Assembly: GCF_035474595.1 (NCBI RefSeq)
Contig: NZ_DATIND010000045.1
Span: 1-32,752, forward strand
Direction: 5' to 3'
Length of the DNA stretch: 32,752 nt
Source: Longimicrobium sp.
GTDB lineage: Bacteria; Gemmatimonadota; Gemmatimonadetes; Longimicrobiales; Longimicrobiaceae
Part shown: one piece after another, positions 23,765 to 31,005 of the stretch
How positions within the stretch are numbered: the stretch's first letter is position 1
Layout: each line of letters opens with the position of its first letter
Notes under the pieces: model-generated
Database searches by the model: none
The model's input: the letters and a program-made list of their open reading frames with translations, nothing else
Told to the model about the DNA's origin: nothing
Position numbers and translations under genes: made by a program

Positions 23765-23968
23765 TCAGCCAATCTTGTAGCACCCGCTGCCGTTGATGTA
23801 GCACCCGGTCCAGTAGCAGCACCGGAGCGCCCTGGTGGTGTCCGAGCAGCACGAGAGCACGGCGAACGGGCTGGGCGACATGGTGGCCCGGGCCGGCGTG
23901 GGGCGGGCGAGCACGGCGCCGGACGCCAGGGTGCAGGCGAGCGCCGCGAGACGGATCATCCGCTTCAT
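23765..23968 (-). CDS. Exported cysteine-rich mini-protein 2
   Basis: 67 aa. ATG 23968 follows GGAGG (23974-23978 on the plus strand as CCTCC). A signal peptide (MKRMIRLAALACTLASGAVL) leads to PARATMSPSP and a C-terminal cysteine core CC-x8-CC-x4-C-x6-C (residues 40, 41, 50, 51, 56, 63) with aromatic and glycine residues (YWTGCYINGSGCYKIG). It is a paralogue of mini-protein 1 by pattern, diverged in most other residues. It is first in the minus-strand group, 79 nt before its paralogue. No protease-cleavage leader (double glycine) is evident, so Sec export with signal peptidase I is the simplest route. Function unknown. Confidence 0.75.
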   Translation of the reverse strand: MKRMIRLAALACTLASGAVLARPTPARATMSPSPFAVLSCCSDTTRALRCCYWTGCYINGSGCYKIG

Positions 23969-24159
23969 TGAGTCCTCCGGTATTTCATGTGGGTGGAAAG
24001 CTCCGCGAGGGAGCAACGGGGTCCCAGTGACCCCGGAGATTTCGACCCCTGAACCCCGCGCCGTGGATCGTGCGAGCGGTGCGACCGAGTGTCCTGCGGC
24101 GAGCGGATTACCCCCAAAGAATCGGCCCGCGATCGGGTAGCTGGCGCACGCCGGGTGTA

Positions 24160-24330
24160 CTCAGTTTCCAGTTGCTCTCATTTGATGCCCGAATTACTCA
24201 CCTGCGCCAATCGTAAAACACAAACGATGCAGAGTCAACACCAACGTTTGTTCCTGTTCCAACTATTATGTAAATACTTATACATGCGCATCTTACGCCT
24301 GCGTAACCGCTGCAGTTTACGGAAAAAAAC
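24160..24330. other. AT-rich island upstream of the mini-protein operon, with palindromes
   Basis: The 495-nt gap 23969-24463 holds no convincing gene. Its central part is markedly AT-rich compared with the surrounding DNA. It contains a promoter candidate (24210-24238), an inverted pair ATGTA/TACAT (24268-24285) and the perfect palindrome TTACGC-CT-GCGTAA (24293-24306). Nearer the operon lies a leader hairpin GGGGTC/GACCCC (24018-24034). This is best read as a regulatory region, or as a scar of imported DNA. Confidence 0.5.
24210..24238 (-). promoter_or_regulatory. Candidate promoter of the mini-protein operon
   Basis: On the minus strand TTGACT (24233-24238; five of six), a 17-nt spacer and TACGAT (24210-24215; four of six). 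It would give a leader of about 235 nt before mini-protein 2. Confidence 0.5.
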
Positions 24331-24363
24331 GGCTGATCTGGAGATGTACGGCGGCTACGCGGC

Positions 24364-24385
24364 GCGGCCCGGATTCACGGGCCGC
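24364..24385 (-). terminator. Hairpin downstream of the TPR gene
   Basis: GCGGCCCG (24364-24371) pairs perfectly with CGGGCCGC (24378-24385) around GATTCA. It lies about 80 nt after the TPR gene on its strand. No T run follows, so termination is only possible. Confidence 0.4.
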
Positions 24386-24463
24386 ACTCTATGAGACGGA
24401 TCTGTAATGAAGATTCCCAACGTGGCGCTTCGGTGGCGACTTGTGGCGGGGAGTGGATGAGGG

Positions 24464-25435
24464 TCAGCGGTGCTCGAAGCGGAGGGTGAGCAGTTCGATC
24501 CACTCCTGCGCGCCGCCCGGGCGGGCGATGGCCAGCGCGTCGCGGTAGTGGGCGCCGGCGCGGATGGGGTCCTCGCCGATGTAGGCGACCTCGCCGAGCA
24601 GGTAGTGGCACTGCACCTGGCGCAGCGCGTCGCCGAAGCGGGCGAACAGGCGCACGGCGTCGCCCAGCTGCGCGCGCGCCGCGTTCCGCCGCCCGCGCGC
24701 GAGGTGCGCCAGCGCCACGGGGATGCCGGCGAGCGCGGTCCAGTAGTCCTCCTTCTCGCGTCGCGCGAGGCGGAGCGCGTCGGCGGCCGTGCGCGCGGCC
24801 GCGTCCAGCTCCCCGGCGTCCAGCAGCAGCTGCGCGCGGTTTGCCAGCACCAGCAGCCGCGCGAACTCGTCTCCCGGCGCGACGGCGCGCTCCGCGGCGG
24901 CGAGACGCTCGGTCGCCGCATCCCCATCTCCCGCCAGCGCGGCGGCGATCGCGCGGTTCACCCGGGCGCGCGCCTCCTCCGCGGACGGTGCGGCGGCGGG
25001 GAGCCGACTGCCGCGCGCTCCATCTCCATCATCTCCATCCCGATTATCCCCATCTCCATCATCCCCATCTCCATCTTCCGCGACGTCTTCCATCCGCGGC
25101 GTTCCCGCGAGGAGCGCGACCGCGGCGGCTTCGTTGGCGAAGCGCTGCATCCACGCCCCGTCGCCGCCGTGCTCCGCGACCGCGGCGCCGGAGAGCGCGA
25201 GGCGCGATGCGTCGTCCCACAGCATCCGGGCGCGCGCGGCGGCGGCGGTCGCGAGGATGCCGTCGAGCAGCGCGGCGAGCGCGGCGCTCTCGGCAGGCAC
25301 CTCCTCGACTCCGAACGACTCGGGAAGCGGGAGAGGGAGGACCGGCCCGGCGGACGGGGGAAGCGGCGCGGCGGCGGGGATGTAGCCGCGCGGCGCGGGG
25401 AGCTCGAGGAGTGCGTCGATGGAGAGCGTGGGCAT
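24464..25435 (-). CDS. TPR-repeat protein with Gly-Asp microsatellite linker
   Basis: 323 aa. The first 40 residues are Pro/Leu-rich. Residues 50-110 are helical (ALAALLDGILATAAAARARM). An acidic Gly-Asp linker (about 117-140) is encoded by a degenerate hexamer repeat. The C-terminal half consists of TPR-like helical pairs (RLLVLANRAQLLLDAGELDA, CHYLLGEVAYIGEDPIRAGA). No signal peptide, so it is cytoplasmic. TPR proteins act as scaffolds or as sensor parts of regulators; no DNA-binding or enzyme domain is visible. It is upstream of the cysteine mini-protein group on the same strand but separated by about 500 nt. Function unknown. Confidence 0.75.
   Translation of the reverse strand: MPTLSIDALLELPAPRGYIPAAAPLPPSAGPVLPLPLPESFGVEEVPAESAALAALLDGILATAAAARARMLWDDASRLALSGAAVAEHGGDGAWMQRFANEAAAVALLAGTPRMEDVAEDGDGDDGDGDNRDGDDGDGARGSRLPAAAPSAEEARARVNRAIAAALAGDGDAATERLAAAERAVAPGDEFARLLVLANRAQLLLDAGELDAAARTAADALRLARREKEDYWTALAGIPVALAHLARGRRNAARAQLGDAVRLFARFGDALRQVQCHYLLGEVAYIGEDPIRAGAHYRDALAIARPGGAQEWIELLTLRFEHR
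25018..25078. repeat. Degenerate hexamer microsatellite inside the TPR gene
   Basis: About ten units of CATCTC/CATCCC/CATCAT in the plus strand encode the Gly-Asp linker on the minus strand. Unit number may vary between strains without frameshift because the units are multiples of three. Confidence 0.7.
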
Positions 25436-25449
25436 GCCGGATTCGAGAA

Positions 25450-25476
25450 GGCGCGGCGCCCGTGGGGCGCCGCGCC
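25450..25476. other. Strong hairpin just upstream of the TPR gene
   Basis: GGCGCGGCGCCC (25450-25461) and GGGCGCCGCGCC (25465-25476) form a perfect 12-bp stem with loop GTG. It lies 15 nt before the TPR start codon on the minus strand and would either hide the start in mRNA or terminate the toxin-antitoxin transcript, although no T run follows. Confidence 0.6.
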
Positions 25477-25579
25477 GTGGCCGCGGGTCAGGTGCGCTCC
25501 GGGTCGCGGATGCCGCGGAGGCGGTTCCAGGCGAAACCCGCGCGCAAGTTGTGTGCGAGCAGGGGGATAGGGAGATTGG

Positions 25580-25984
25580 CTACCGCGACAAGGGTTGGAG
25601 GCGCTCACCCACCCAGGTGGCGAGTTCTCCCTCGCTTACACCTCCTGCGGCAAGCTGCTCGAATATCAACACAGCCTCGGCTTCGGTCGCTCCCAGCCGA
25701 AATCCATTCCTTCTAAGGAATACGAGCAATGCGGCCAAGCCGACACGCTTGTTCCCGTCGATGTAGCCGTGGTTCTTCACAAGCGCAAAGGCATAAGCTG
25801 CAGAAAGTTCAGCAATCCCGCACTCCTCGCCGGCATAAGCGAAACGGTTCAGCGGACGGGCGAGTGCCGACTCGATGAGGGCCGAATCGCGCACGCCGTG
25901 CGAGCCGCCGTGCTCGTCGATCAGCGCGGCGTGCATCGCGTCGACCGACCGGCGACCCAACCAGTTCGGCTCCGGAATGCTCAC
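25580..25984 (-). CDS. doc: Doc-type toxin (Fic fold, death-on-curing family)
   Basis: 134 aa, the usual Doc length. The Fic signature reads HGYIDGNKR (residues 72-80), matching the Doc variant that phosphorylates elongation factor Tu rather than AMPylating targets. The helix SAAYAFALVKNHG before the signature is also conserved. The GTG start overlaps the antitoxin stop by four bases (GTGA), so toxin translation is coupled to antitoxin. The usual partner is Phd; here the antitoxin is an AbrB/MazE-type protein, a combination known from other Doc homologues. All key residues look intact, so the toxin is probably active. It is transcribed away from the phosphatase gene region. Confidence 0.92.
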   Translation of the reverse strand: MSIPEPNWLGRRSVDAMHAALIDEHGGSHGVRDSALIESALARPLNRFAYAGEECGIAELSAAYAFALVKNHGYIDGNKRVGLAALLVFLRRNGFRLGATEAEAVLIFEQLAAGGVSEGELATWVGERLQPLSR

Positions 25985-26205
25985 TTGGCAAGTTCACGGA
26001 AGGCGTTGCGGAACTCGCGCCGCACCTCCTCGAACGCCGCCATTGTCTCCTCGAACTCTGGATCGTACGGCGTTACCACATACTCGCCGTTCCGTTTCAC
26101 GAAGAACAGCGTGTCCCCGATGTCCGCGTGGATCTCATCGAGGAATTCCTTCGGAAACGTAGCGCCCGCCGATCCACCCATCCGGCGAAGCTGGATCTTG
26201 TGCAT
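25981..26205 (-). CDS. AbrB/MazE-type antitoxin
   Basis: 74 aa from ATG 26205, supported by GGAGG at 26212-26216 (as CCTCC). The N-terminal swapped-hairpin DNA-binding domain reads KIQLRRMGGSAGATFPKEFL then IGDTLFFVKRNGEYVVTPYD. The C-terminal helix (FEETMAAFEEVRREFRNAFR) would wrap the toxin. It is first in the operon, with the stop inside the Doc start. AT-rich direct repeats just upstream are the likely autoregulatory site. Confidence 0.88.
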   Translation of the reverse strand: MHKIQLRRMGGSAGATFPKEFLDEIHADIGDTLFFVKRNGEYVVTPYDPEFEETMAAFEEVRREFRNAFRELAK

Positions 26206-26236
26206 GCTCAACCTCCAAGTGGTAGTTCCTGACATC

Positions 26237-26253
26237 TAGTATAACATTAGTAT
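26237..26253. promoter_or_regulatory. Direct repeats TAGTAT, one helical turn apart, before the antitoxin
   Basis: TAGTAT occurs at 26237-26242 and 26248-26253, 11 bp start to start, in an AT-rich patch. On the minus strand this region contains TATACT, a good -10. The repeats are placed for repression by the antitoxin-toxin complex. Confidence 0.5.
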
Positions 26254-26296
26254 CACCAAGGCGCGAGTGCCCGGAGGTGCCATATCTCTCACGATA

Positions 26297-27871
26297 TCAC
26301 CGGAACGCCGGCGCAAGCACTCGTCCGTCGATCGCCTCGGTGGGGTTCACGCCGAGGGCGCGGGCGAGCGTGGGGGCGATGTCGGCGGTGCGCGCGAAGA
26401 CGTCGTATCTGCCGGGGCGGAAGGGCGCGCCGTAGAAGATGATGGGCACGTGCGTGTCCAGGTCGCTGGGCGAGCCGTGCTCGGCGAACGGGCGGTTGCC
26501 CCACGCGAAGCCCGGGCGCAGCGTGACCGCCGCGTAGAACGGCAGGTCGCGCGGCACCATGTGCACCCAGCGGCGCGCCACCGCGTCGTTCACGGTGTCG
26601 CCGCGGGCCAGGTCGGCGAGGAGATCGGCGCGGAGCACGCCGGGGATGGAGCGCGCCAGGGCGACGAACTCGCTCGCCACCGCGTTCGGGTCGCGGCCGG
26701 CGTGGACCAGCGCGGCCGGGTCCAGGCGCAGCAGGCCGCCCTCCTCGAACGCCATCGCCGCCGCCGGCACGCCGTAGCGCGTCGCGGTGTCGCGCAGCCA
26801 ACGCAGGAGCGCGGCGTCGCTCACGTGCATGGCGGCGGCGTGCGCGGGGTCGGCCACCTCGGGGAACGGGGTGACGCCGTGGTCCGCGGTGAGGGCGACG
26901 ACCACGGTGGACGGGTCGCGGCCGGCGTAGACGGAATCCAGGAACGCGCCCAGCCAGCGGTCCAGCCGCAGGACCTGGTCGTGGATCTCGCGCGAGTCGG
27001 GGCCGTACGCGTGGCCCACCGCATCGGTGGAGGAGAGCGAGACCGCCAGCACGTCGGTGGCCGGGCCGTCGCCCAGCCGCATCTCGCGCAGCCCGGCGAG
27101 CGCCATCTGCAGCGTCACCGAGTCCATCTGCGGAAACGACGGGAACGCGGCGGCCGCGCTGTCCGGCGTGGACGGGAACGGGTGCGGAAAGACGCTCCGC
27201 CCCCGGTTCTCGATCGCCACGTCGTCCTTCTCCGCGTAGCGCGAGGCGGGTTCGGCGAGGTCCCACGCCTTCCCCGCGTATCCCTGCGGCAGGCGGCGCG
27301 CGTTGAAGGCGCGCACCCACGCCGGGAGGGTGTCCGCGTAATAGGTGCTGGTGACGAACGATCCGTTGGGCGCGTACCAGAACACGCTCTGGTGCGCGCG
27401 CCCCAGCGGGAGGATGGCGCCGCGATCCTTGCGCGACACCGAAAGCGCACGCGAACGCGGATCGTTCGTGCGGATCCAGTCGAACAGCACGCTGCCGCGG
27501 AAGCGGAAGGGCGACGAGCCGACGGAGTCGTAGCCGACGAGCCGCGTCTGCGGATCGGGGTTCACCCCCGAGCTGTTGCTGACGATGCCGGTGCCGCGCG
27601 GAAAGCGACCGCTCATCACCACGGAGTGCCCGGGCGCCGTCTCGGTGATGGCGTGGTCCTGGTGCGCGTCGGTGAACACCGCGCCGCCGCCGTACAGCCG
27701 CGCCAGCCCGCCGGTGAGCTGCCCCGGCCAGCGCGTGAAGTAGTCCGGCCGCATCTGGTCCACGGTGATGAACACCAGCAGCCGCGGCGTCGGCGCGGGC
27801 GGCGCGCTCTGGGCGGCGGCCGGCGCGGCGCACCCGGCCAGCGCGCAGGCAAGGGCAAGGCGGCGGAGCAT
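26297..27871 (-). CDS. PafA-like exported alkaline phosphatase (phosphodiesterase/NPP superfamily)
   Basis: 524 aa from ATG 27871. The signal peptide (MLRRLALACALAGCAAPAAA) may be a lipoprotein type because of C14. Active-site elements of the PafA/NPP type are all present: VDQMRPD (D38), TETAPGH with nucleophile T78, GIVSNSSG (N99), SSTDAVGHAYG (metal Asp and His), TADHG (metal Asp-His) and SPSDLDTHVPIIFYG (metal His). PafA-type enzymes release phosphate from many organic monoesters outside the cytoplasm, with two zinc ions. Monoesterase rather than diesterase activity is inferred from the similarity. It diverges from the ligase gene across a repeat-filled gap. No phosphate-regulon box could be identified. 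Confidence 0.88.
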   Translation of the reverse strand: MLRRLALACALAGCAAPAAAQSAPPAPTPRLLVFITVDQMRPDYFTRWPGQLTGGLARLYGGGAVFTDAHQDHAITETAPGHSVVMSGRFPRGTGIVSNSSGVNPDPQTRLVGYDSVGSSPFRFRGSVLFDWIRTNDPRSRALSVSRKDRGAILPLGRAHQSVFWYAPNGSFVTSTYYADTLPAWVRAFNARRLPQGYAGKAWDLAEPASRYAEKDDVAIENRGRSVFPHPFPSTPDSAAAAFPSFPQMDSVTLQMALAGLREMRLGDGPATDVLAVSLSSTDAVGHAYGPDSREIHDQVLRLDRWLGAFLDSVYAGRDPSTVVVALTADHGVTPFPEVADPAHAAAMHVSDAALLRWLRDTATRYGVPAAAMAFEEGGLLRLDPAALVHAGRDPNAVASEFVALARSIPGVLRADLLADLARGDTVNDAVARRWVHMVPRDLPFYAAVTLRPGFAWGNRPFAEHGSPSDLDTHVPIIFYGAPFRPGRYDVFARTADIAPTLARALGVNPTEAIDGRVLAPAFR

Positions 27872-27990
27872 GACGAAACGTCTCCGGGTCGGGAGATGGA
27901 AAGCCGCGTGTGGGGCGAATCCGCGCAACCTAGCGCCCGCCGCGCGGGGATGCCAAGCGTGCGTGCGGATGCGCATCCGCGGGGGGGAGG

Positions 27991-28090
27991 GCGAATGGAA
28001 TTCGCGGCAACAACGGCCCGAAGTCCGCCTGCGCGGACTGCTGCCAGACTTTCTTCCCGGTTCAGGAAAGCTCGCTCACGCCACGCAAGA
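27991..28090 (+). repeat. Dispersed repeat, copy B (left arm of an inverted pair)
   Basis: The block GCGAATGGAATTCGCGGC, then ACAACGGCCCGAAGTCCGCC and GCGGACTGCTGCCAG, is followed by a variable middle and a conserved end (GCTCGCTCACGCCACGCAAG). It is the mirror of the copy at 28130-28228. A 16-bp perfect palindrome (GCGGATGCGCATCCGC, 27965-27980) lies just outside. The 27872-28336 gap is largely made of these repeats and holds no convincing gene. Confidence 0.75.
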
Positions 28091-28129
28091 CGTTCACACC
28101 GAATCGGGATCGTAGCGGCGGCCGAAGGA

Positions 28130-28228
28130 GCCTGCATGGCGTGAGCGAGGCCTCCCGATCGCCCGGATACCTGGCGGGGAGTCCGCGAAGGCGGACCTCG
28201 GGCCGTTGTTGCCGCGAGTTCATTCGCC
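28130..28228 (-). repeat. Dispersed repeat, copy C (right arm of the inverted pair)
   Basis: Read on the minus strand it gives GCGAATGAACTCGCGGC, then ACAACGGCCCGAGGTCCGCC, and later CTCGCTCACGCCATGCAGG. It matches copy B at both ends with a diverged centre. The about 40-nt spacer between the arms and their inverted orientation resemble REPIN-type units. Confidence 0.75.
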
Positions 28229-28336
28229 TTCCCCCCAGCCTCGCCCGCACGCACGAAATCCATCTACCCGCCCGGCGCCCCGATCCGTACCTTCGAATCA
28301 TCCGCTTCTCCCGAAATCCCCATCCCCCGCCCTTCC

Positions 28337-29833
28337 ATGAACGTCGCGCAGAACCTGGAGCGCTCGGCACGGCTGTTCCCCGGGCACACCGCCATCGTGT
28401 TCGAGGGGCGCGCGCTCACCTACGCGGAGCTGGAGGCGGGGGCGAGCCGGGCGGCGCACGGGCTGCAGGCGCTCGGCGTCGCGGCGGGGGATCGTGTCGC
28501 GCTCTTCCTCCCCAACATCCCCGAGTTCGCCGTCGCCTACCTGGCGGCGCAGAAGCTGGGCGCCGTGGCCGTGTCGGTGAACGCGCTGCTGAAGACGGAC
28601 GAGCTGCGCTACGTGCTGGGCGACAGCGGCGCGGCGGTCGTCTTCACCACCGCCTTGCTGCTCCCGGAGCTGGCGCCCCTGCGCGGCGAGCTGGCGGCAT
28701 TGCGCGACGCCGTCGTCTGCGAGGGCGAGGCGCCGGGCGAGCGCACGCTGGGCGGCCTGTGCGACGGCCGGCCAGACCGCTTCCGCGCGCGGGAGATGGA
28801 GCGCGACGACCCGGCGGCCATCCTCTACACCTCGGGAACGACGGGAAAGCAGAAGGGCGCCGTCCTCTCGCACGGCAACGTGGTCTCCAACTACCACGCC
28901 ACCTGCCACTGCGTCGGCTCGCGCCCGGGCGACCGTCACGCGCTCTTCCTTCCGCTCTTCCACTGCTTCGGGCAGGACTTCATCCTGAACGCGGCGCTGC
29001 ACTCCGGCGGCACCGTCCTCCTCCATCGCCGCTTCGATCCCCAGGCCACGCCGGCACTGCTGCGCGAGCAGGGGATGACGCATTTATACGCCGTCCCCAC
29101 CATCTACATCTACCTGCTGAACGCCGGCATCACCCCCGCGGACATGCCGGCGCTGCGCTACTGCTTCTCCGCCGCGGCCACCATGCCGGTGGAGGTCGCG
29201 CGCCGGTGGCGGGACGTGTTCGACCTCCCCGTCTTCGAGGGCTACGGGCTGACGGAGACGAGCCCGTTCGCGGCGTACAACCACGAGTACGCGCACCGGC
29301 CCGGCTCCATCGGCACGCCCATCGAGAACGTGGAGATGCGCGTCGTGGGCGCGGACGACGGCGAGGTGGCGGACGGCGAGTGGGGGGAGATCTGCATCCG
29401 CGGGCCCAACGTGATGCTGGGCTACTTCGGCCGCCCCGCCGACTCGGCCGAGGCGCTGCGCGGCGGGTGGTTCCACACCGGCGACGTGGGGTACCGCGAC
29501 GCAGACGGTTTCTTCTGGCTGGTGGACCGGGTGAAGGACATGATCAACGCGGCCGGGTTCAAGGTGTGGCCGCGCGAGGTGGAAGAGGTGCTGTACACGC
29601 ATCCGGCCGTAAAGGAGTGCGCCGTCGTCGGCATCCCCGACGAGGTGAAGGGCGAAGCGGTGGCCGCGTTCGTCATCCTCCAAGCCGCCGCCTCGGCCAC
29701 GGCGGGCGACGTGGAGGCGTTCTGCCGCGAGCGGATGGCGGCGTACAAGGTCCCGCGCCAGGTCCACATCGTCGACTCCATCCCCAAGAGCCCCACGGGA
29801 AAGATCCTGAAGCGCATGCTGCGGGAGGAGTAG
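28337..29833 (+). CDS. Long-chain fatty acid-CoA ligase-type AMP-forming synthetase
   Basis: 498 aa. All adenylate-forming core motifs are intact: YTSGTTGKQKGAVLSHGN (164-181), GYGLTETSP (302-310), GWFHTGDVGYRD (377-388), DRVKDMINAAGFKV (397-410) and the C-terminal catalytic lysine in SPTGKILKR (K489). The enzyme activates a carboxylic acid with ATP and loads it on CoA. The compact size and motif style fit medium/long-chain fatty acyl-CoA ligases; the precise acid is unknown. Starts at the only good ATG; no clear Shine-Dalgarno. It is monocistronic, divergent from the phosphatase gene, and followed by a tRNA. Confidence 0.9.
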   Translation: MNVAQNLERSARLFPGHTAIVFEGRALTYAELEAGASRAAHGLQALGVAAGDRVALFLPNIPEFAVAYLAAQKLGAVAVSVNALLKTDELRYVLGDSGAAVVFTTALLLPELAPLRGELAALRDAVVCEGEAPGERTLGGLCDGRPDRFRAREMERDDPAAILYTSGTTGKQKGAVLSHGNVVSNYHATCHCVGSRPGDRHALFLPLFHCFGQDFILNAALHSGGTVLLHRRFDPQATPALLREQGMTHLYAVPTIYIYLLNAGITPADMPALRYCFSAAATMPVEVARRWRDVFDLPVFEGYGLTETSPFAAYNHEYAHRPGSIGTPIENVEMRVVGADDGEVADGEWGEICIRGPNVMLGYFGRPADSAEALRGGWFHTGDVGYRDADGFFWLVDRVKDMINAAGFKVWPREVEEVLYTHPAVKECAVVGIPDEVKGEAVAAFVILQAAASATAGDVEAFCRERMAAYKVPRQVHIVDSIPKSPTGKILKRMLREE

Positions 29834-29932
29834 ACGGGGGATGAATCCTCATCCGCGCGGACCTCTCCCTCTCGTCGGGTCTTTCGGGGGATTCGGCATA
29901 AGCCGTGTGCGTCCAACGCATTAGCCGAGGGG

Positions 29933-29961
29933 TTGACGCGGGGTGGCAATGCTGATAACTT
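29933..29961 (+). promoter_or_regulatory. Candidate promoter of the tRNA-Arg gene
   Basis: TTGACG (29933-29938; five of six), a 17-nt spacer and TAACTT (29956-29961). The predicted start is at about 29968, one base before the hairpin that precedes the tRNA. Confidence 0.55.
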
Positions 29962-29968
29962 ATCGGCG

Positions 29969-29995
29969 CGCAACGAGTTAGCTCGTTGCGTTTTT
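29969..29995 (+). terminator. Terminator-like hairpin touching the 5' end of the tRNA
   Basis: CGCAACGAG (29969-29977) pairs perfectly with CTCGTTGCG (29982-29990) around TTAG and is followed by five T residues (29991-29995). The next base is the first base of the tRNA. It either ends the ligase transcript or forms a hairpin leader on the tRNA precursor. Confidence 0.75.
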
Positions 29996-30069
<74 letters not shown>

Positions 30070-30086
30070 CTCAGAACGACACGATG

Positions 30087-30122
30087 AAGCCCCGGCAGCG
30101 GACACGCTGCCGGGGCTTTCGT
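30087..30122 (+). terminator. Terminator after tRNA-Arg
   Basis: A perfect 14-bp stem (AAGCCCCGGCAGCG at 30087-30100 with 30105-30118), loop GACA, and a short T-rich tail. Confidence 0.85.
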
Positions 30123-30146
30123 TCGTCCCTGCCGGGTGGGATGGTT

Positions 30147-30827
30147 TCATCCGGCTCCCGTGCTCGAGTGCGGAGCGTGGACCGGCTTCGACTCGGGCGA
30201 GCCACGCTGGCGCAGCACGATGGACAGGAGCACGACCGCCAGCACGGAAAGGAACTCGCTCTGCCAGTTCTGGAAGCTCTCGAACCAGAAACGTGGCGTG
30301 CCCAGGTACCCGAGCGCGGTCACCGCCGTCCCGCCGTGCGCGAGCTGGTCCTGGCTGTACTCCGCGGCGCCCCCGATCGCGTGCCCCGCGAAGCAGAGCA
30401 GGAACACCACGAAAAGCACCAGGCTCAGGGAGTTTTCGTATGCCTTCAGCACCCACCCGCCCCGGCGGACCGGCCAGGGCGCGCCGGCATCCCCGGCATG
30501 GTCCCGGGGGTCTTCGTCGCCTTCGCCTCCATCCCCCGTCGGGGTACCGTCGGGTTTGCGAGACTCGGCCGACCCCCGCTGCACCAGGAACGCCGTGAGG
30601 AAGATGAAGGCGCTCATCTGCAGGAATTCCGACTCCCAGTTCTCGAAGGTCGCTTCGTAGAACGCGCCCGTGGTCAGATACTTTCCGAAGCCGACTTCCT
30701 GCTGTCCGTGGTCCGCCTGATCCTCGTTGTAGACCTTGAACCCCGTGAACGCCTGACCCGCCAGGGCGAGAACGAAGAGTGAGGCGGCCACCAGGCTCAG
30801 GCCATTGTCGCGCAGCTTGCGGGTCAC
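30147..30827 (-). CDS. DUF6766-like membrane protein with internal duplication
   Basis: 226 aa from GTG 30827; GTG 30932 is possible but adds a charged, non-homologous tail. Two copies of one module are present. The first (about residues 5-85) reads LRDNGLSLVAASLFVLALAG, then FENWESEFLQ. The second (about 128-205) reads KAYENSLSLVLFVVFLLCFA, then FQNWQSEFLS. Each module has two hydrophobic helices and a central SEFL motif, joined by an acidic linker (GDGGEGDEDPRDHAGDAG). I recognise the ENxLSLV/NWxSEFL pattern as DUF6766, function unknown; typical members appear as a single module of about this kind. Convergent with the tRNA gene and flanked on the far side by a partial tRNA copy. Confidence 0.8.
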   Translation of the reverse strand: MTRKLRDNGLSLVAASLFVLALAGQAFTGFKVYNEDQADHGQQEVGFGKYLTTGAFYEATFENWESEFLQMSAFIFLTAFLVQRGSAESRKPDGTPTGDGGEGDEDPRDHAGDAGAPWPVRRGGWVLKAYENSLSLVLFVVFLLCFAGHAIGGAAEYSQDQLAHGGTAVTALGYLGTPRFWFESFQNWQSEFLSVLAVVLLSIVLRQRGSPESKPVHAPHSSTGAG

Positions 30828-31005
30828 AGGTTGGTCGGGTTCATGGGGAACAGGTGCTTCTTCCAGTCCTGGCGAACTTCGAGAGCGAATCACCTGCGTC
30901 GACCGTGCACGTGTCGGAACGGGAACATGCACGGCACGTGCCCTACGCCGCCTGCAACCCGGGCGTGTGCCTCAGCCCCGGCTCTTCTTCGCGCGGCGAG
31001 GCAGG

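Noticed and set aside
24089-24394. A 101-codon plus-strand frame in the AT-rich island
   Set aside because: No Shine-Dalgarno, no domain, composition changes abruptly with the AT-rich patch, and it crosses palindromes and the opposite promoter.
25018-25078. CRISPR-like array
   Set aside because: The units are hexamers without spacers and lie inside a coding frame. No CRISPR array was found anywhere in the window.
25488-25580. Minus-strand frame ending in LLAHNLRAGFAWNRLRG.. between the TPR and doc genes
   Set aside because: The sequence looks somewhat protein-like but has no ATG, GTG or TTG start in the open stretch. It could be a gene remnant, but support is too weak to annotate.
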